7,848 nt of DNA from 0-14-3-00-41-53 sp041500225 (GTDB taxonomy: Bacteria; Nitrospirota; Thermodesulfovibrionia; Thermodesulfovibrionales; SM23-35): positions 1 to 7,848 of the forward strand of contig JBGQLV010000085.1 in the NCBI GenBank assembly GCA_041500225.1. The letters run 5' to 3'. Position 1 is the first letter of the stretch; every line of letters starts with the position of its first letter. Positions 5,348 through 7,848 of the stretch are shown here, one piece after another. Both the position numbers and the translations under genes were made by a program. The notes under the pieces are model-generated. The model worked only from the letters and a program-made list of their open reading frames with translations, ran no database searches and was not told the DNA's origin.

Positions 5348-7420
5348 TTTTAATATCTTAATCTTCTCCATAAATTTGCTCCCCTTCTCAAACCTCACAG
5401 CTCCCATAGGACATATATCGTAACAATCACCGCATTTCCTGCATACAAAGCGATCTATCATGAATCCGGTTGAAGTCTCCTTTATTGCATTAACCCTGCA
5501 TACATCTTTACAGCGGCCACAGAGATAGCATATTTCTTTATCTATTATAGGTACTGGCTGTTCTTTAATTTCTATAGCACCTAAGGGACATGCCATATAA
5601 CAAGCTTTACATCGTTGACATAGCACCTGGTCTATATAGAATCCGCCTTCTTTTGACTCTTTTATTGCATCATATGGACATGTATCCATGCAGCGCATAC
5701 ACTGGTAACAGATATCAGTATTTATTGAGAGTAATCCGAGGCCGGTGCAGACCTTTGCCCTGCAGTATTTATCCCGTATATGCTCTTCGTATTCTTCACG
5801 GAAATATTTGATAGTCGTAAGAACCGGATTTGGCGCACTCTGGCCGAGACCGCAGAGCGAGCCTGCTTTGACAAGTTTCCCAAGCCTTTCAAGTTCCTCT
5901 ATATCTCCTTCCTCTCCATTGCCTGATGTTATCTTTTCGAGTATTTGGAGCATCTGATATGTACCAATCCTGCAGGGAGGACACTTACCACATGACTCAG
6001 CCTGTGTAAAAGAAAGGAAAAATTTAGCAACATCTACTATACAGTTGTCCTCATCCATTACTACCATTCCGCCTGAACCCATTATCGAGCCAACCTTTGT
6101 AAGAGAGTCAAAATCTACATGAAGATCAAGATATTGCTCCGGGATACACCCTCCTGAAGGCCCTCCTGTCTGCACTGCCTTGAATTTCTTATTATTTATT
6201 ATTCCTCCACCAATATCGAATATGATCTCCCTCAGGGTTATCCCCATAGGTACTTCAATAAGCCCTGTGTCAACAACCTTTCCTGTAAGGGCAAAGACCT
6301 TCGTCCCAGGTGATGTTGGTATCCCGATGCCAAGAAACCAATCTGCTCCATTTTCTATTATTGGGGGTACACACGCATATGTTTCTACGTTGTTCAGATT
6401 AGTAGGATACCCCCAAAGACCTCCGCCTCTTTCTGAAAGTCTCGGAGGTCTTGGTCTTGGGAATCCCCTTTCTCCCTCTACAGAAGCAATCAAGGCGGTA
6501 GATTCACCGCAGACAAAGGCACCTGCACCTTCAACTATTCGTATAGTAAAATCAAGGCCGGTGCCTAATATGTTTTTACCCAAAAACCCGAGATCTCCCG
6601 CCTGTTTTATAGCAATACCTAAATTCTTGACAGCAAGAGGATATTCATGTCGAACATATATAATTCCATATCTTGCACCAATTGCATAAGCACAAAGGAG
6701 CATGCCTTCAAGCAGGCTGTGAGGGTCACCTTCCATGACTGACCTGTCCATAAATGCACCCGGGTCACCTTCGTCACCATTAGCTATAACAAACTTTACA
6801 GCGCCGTGGGATTTCTTTGAATGTCTCCATTTTTTACCTGCAGGGAATCCTGCCCCCCCGCGCCCCCTCAAGTTTGCCTTATCCACTTCATCCAGGACCT
6901 GCTCAGGGGTCATCTTTGAAAATGCCTTTTCTAAAGCCTTATATCCTCCAACTGCAATATAATGATAGATATTGGTTGGATCTATCGCTCCGTTATTTTT
7001 GAGTGAAACCCTGATCTGCTTACTATAAAAAGGCACCTCTTTAATTAAACAGACAGGTTTTTCTCCAATAGAACGGCGATAGAGAAGGTCCCATACAGGC
7101 TTTTCACCCTTAATAGTACGAGATATGATATCTCCTGCCCTTTCTGGTTGGACCCTATGATAAAAATATCCCTGAGGTTCGATTATCATGACAGGTCCCT
7201 TCTGGCATAGGCCCTGACATCCTGTAGTCATTATTTCAACTTCTGTCTCTGTTCTTTGTGACTCCCTGCTGAGCTCTTCTACTATTTTTAAAGAACGGTT
7301 AGCCCTGCATCCGGTTCCAGCACATACCTTTATCCTTTTTTTACCAGGGGCCAATACCTCTTCTTTTAATAGGATGTCTCGAAAGGCTATAAGGTCATTA
7401 ACACTATCGAGTCTTTTCAT
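5342..7420 (-). CDS. nuoF: HydB/NuoF-type flavoprotein with N-terminal [2Fe-2S] domain and a doubled 2[4Fe-4S] tail
   Basis: This is probably the NAD(P)H- and FMN-binding subunit of a soluble complex. Domains in order: thioredoxin-like [2Fe-2S] (C33, C38, C68, C72); FMN domain with RGRGGAGFPAGKKW (185-198) and NGDEGDPGAFMDR (214-226); GAGAFVCGESTAL (298-310); SLBB ending near TGGPSGG (418-424); N3-type [4Fe-4S] (C477, C480, C483, C523, with HydB-like CGLGQSAPNPVL); a His/Cys element (H547, C553, C558); and four [4Fe-4S] motifs (C571/574/577/581, C601/604/607/611, C631/634/637/641, C660/663/666/670). HydB normally has two of the last type. Against Thermus Nqo1, aligned without gaps, Glu185 is Ser307, Lys202 is Arg324 and Phe205 is Arg327, so nucleotide preference may be altered. 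ATG 7420 has only a weak AGG before it. The symbol denotes the family; HydB/HndC would be equally fair. A separate NuoE/HydC gene is not seen. Confidence 0.9.
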   Translation of the reverse strand: MKRLDSVNDLIAFRDILLKEEVLAPGKKRIKVCAGTGCRANRSLKIVEELSRESQRTETEVEIMTTGCQGLCQKGPVMIIEPQGYFYHRVQPERAGDIISRTIKGEKPVWDLLYRRSIGEKPVCLIKEVPFYSKQIRVSLKNNGAIDPTNIYHYIAVGGYKALEKAFSKMTPEQVLDEVDKANLRGRGGAGFPAGKKWRHSKKSHGAVKFVIANGDEGDPGAFMDRSVMEGDPHSLLEGMLLCAYAIGARYGIIYVRHEYPLAVKNLGIAIKQAGDLGFLGKNILGTGLDFTIRIVEGAGAFVCGESTALIASVEGERGFPRPRPPRLSERGGGLWGYPTNLNNVETYACVPPIIENGADWFLGIGIPTSPGTKVFALTGKVVDTGLIEVPMGITLREIIFDIGGGIINNKKFKAVQTGGPSGGCIPEQYLDLHVDFDSLTKVGSIMGSGGMVVMDEDNCIVDVAKFFLSFTQAESCGKCPPCRIGTYQMLQILEKITSGNGEEGDIEELERLGKLVKAGSLCGLGQSAPNPVLTTIKYFREEYEEHIRDKYCRAKVCTGLGLLSINTDICYQCMRCMDTCPYDAIKESKEGGFYIDQVLCQRCKACYMACPLGAIEIKEQPVPIIDKEICYLCGRCKDVCRVNAIKETSTGFMIDRFVCRKCGDCYDICPMGAVRFEKGSKFMEKIKILKP

Positions 7421-7446
7421 AATTACCTAATATTATCATTTCATTA

Positions 7447-7530
7447 TTACCTCAATAAAGTGCCTTGTGAAAAAGGCATTTTGTCCTCTGCCACATTCTT
7501 TATATCTTCGACTTTTAATTCATTTCTCAC
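7447..7530 (-). CDS. Possible 27-codon leader ORF between the CBS gene and the flavoprotein gene (doubtful)
   Basis: A GTG at 7530 opens a 27-codon frame, VRNELKVEDIKNVAEDK followed by MPFSQGTLLR, ending in TAA at 7449-7447, 26 bp before the flavoprotein ATG. It is in the same frame as the CBS gene, whose TGA lies only five codons upstream of the GTG. GAGG at that stop is about 13 nt from the GTG, too far for a good ribosome site. It could be a leader peptide, a remnant of a longer C-terminus, or chance; open frames this short are common in AT-rich DNA. Confidence 0.2.
   Translation of the reverse strand: MRNELKVEDIKNVAEDKMPFSQGTLLR
7461..7478 (-). other. Small hairpin in the leader of the flavoprotein gene
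   Basis: TGCCTT and AAGGCA form a 6-bp stem with a 6-nt loop. After one mismatch, three further A:T pairs could extend it. On the minus strand it is followed by CTTTATT, which is too poor in T for a confident terminator. It could be a weak terminator after the CBS gene or a leader structure of the redox operon. Confidence 0.35.
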
Positions 7531-7545
7531 TGATATACAAAAACC

Positions 7546-7848
7546 TCAATAAACTTCTTTTGCCATATAGCAGATTTCCGGTAATAGATATGAGACTAAA
7601 TCTCTAAAGGTAATCATCCCCACTATCTTTTCCTCTTCAACAACAGGCAAATGTCTGATCTTCTTCCTTGATGCAATAGCTATTGCCGAACTTATTTCCA
7701 TCGAAGGGTCAAATACTGTAAGATCGGTTCTCATCACATTCTGAATGACTTCATCCTTTAAAGATATACCTTTAACAACACAATGCACGATATCCCTCTC
7801 GGTGAATATACTCACTAATTTATTATTCTCATCAGCAACGAATACGCC
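7546..7848 (-). CDS. CBS-domain protein, C-terminal part (5' end outside window)
   Basis: The frame is open to the window edge, so only the last 100 residues are seen. The visible part starts GVFVADENNKLVSIFTERD, the second half of a first CBS repeat. It continues with a full second repeat: NVMRTDLTVFDPSMEISSA, RKKIRHLPVVEEEKIVGMITFRDLV, then a short tail ending AKEVY. Paired CBS repeats (Bateman module) usually bind adenosine nucleotides such as AMP, ATP or SAM and report energy or redox state. No other domain is visible after the second repeat; what lies before the first is unknown. The GTG in VSIFTERD at 7815 is inside the first CBS repeat and is not the real start. It ends 125 bp before the flavoprotein gene, on the same strand, so a regulatory link is possible but unproven. 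Confidence 0.88.
   Translation of the reverse strand, partial: GVFVADENNKLVSIFTERDIVHCVVKGISLKDEVIQNVMRTDLTVFDPSMEISSAIAIASRKKIRHLPVVEEEKIVGMITFRDLVSYLLPEICYMAKEVY

Noticed and set aside
6180..6689. Plus-strand open frame of 169 codons
   Set aside because: It lies wholly antisense to the conserved FMN/SLBB part of the flavoprotein gene, and its translation has no recognisable domain.
7429..7438. Promoter -10 element TGATAATAT just before the flavoprotein ATG
   Set aside because: It is only about 9 bp from the start codon and has no -35 partner at a proper distance; AT-rich DNA gives such matches often.
7546..7815. CBS gene starting at the GTG at 7815
   Set aside because: That GTG lies inside a conserved CBS strand, and the frame stays open to the window edge with CBS-like sequence, so the gene starts outside.

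Overview
All genes in this 7.8 kb window lie on the minus strand, so transcription runs from position 7848 towards 1. Genes are densely packed. The sequence is moderately AT-rich by eye, and Arg codons are often AGA/AGG. The content (a soluble complex-I-like module with many Fe-S clusters, a B12-type radical SAM remnant, a family 2 glycosyltransferase and a kleisin gene) suggests an anaerobic bacterium or a metagenome-assembled genome. Nitrospirota (Thermodesulfovibrio-like) or a deltaproteobacterial lineage would fit, but that placement is an impression only.

In transcription order: (1) the 3' part of a CBS-domain protein (7848-7546, 5' end outside the window); (2) a 125-bp gap with a short open frame and a small hairpin; (3) a 692-residue HydB/NuoF-type flavoprotein (7420-5342) with an N-terminal thioredoxin-like [2Fe-2S] domain, an FMN/nucleotide domain, SLBB, an N3-type cluster site and a doubled 2[4Fe-4S] tail; (4) a 204-residue protein (5307-4693) that looks like the C-terminal part of such a NuoF/HydB protein without the flavin domain; (5) a 673-residue NuoG-like protein (4663-2642) with five cluster sites and a molybdopterin-oxidoreductase-like domain lacking the metal ligand; (6) scpA (2558-1800); (7) a family 2 glycosyltransferase (1816-767) overlapping scpA; (8) a broken B12-binding radical SAM gene (759 to beyond 1), with its N-terminal piece joined out of frame to its C-terminal piece and the middle missing.

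Genes 3-5 probably form one soluble NuoFG-like complex with about 14 Fe-S cluster sites. No separate NuoE/HydC gene, membrane subunit, hydrogenase H-cluster or molybdenum ligand is visible. It is probably an NAD(P)H-linked electron-transfer module, perhaps of the HydB-type bifurcating family. Its nucleotide-binding residues depart from the usual NADH pattern: Ser replaces the conserved Glu, and Arg replaces the stacking Phe. This module is the most interesting content of the window. The downstream genes (scpA, glycosyltransferase, radical SAM remnant) look functionally unrelated and simply co-directional.
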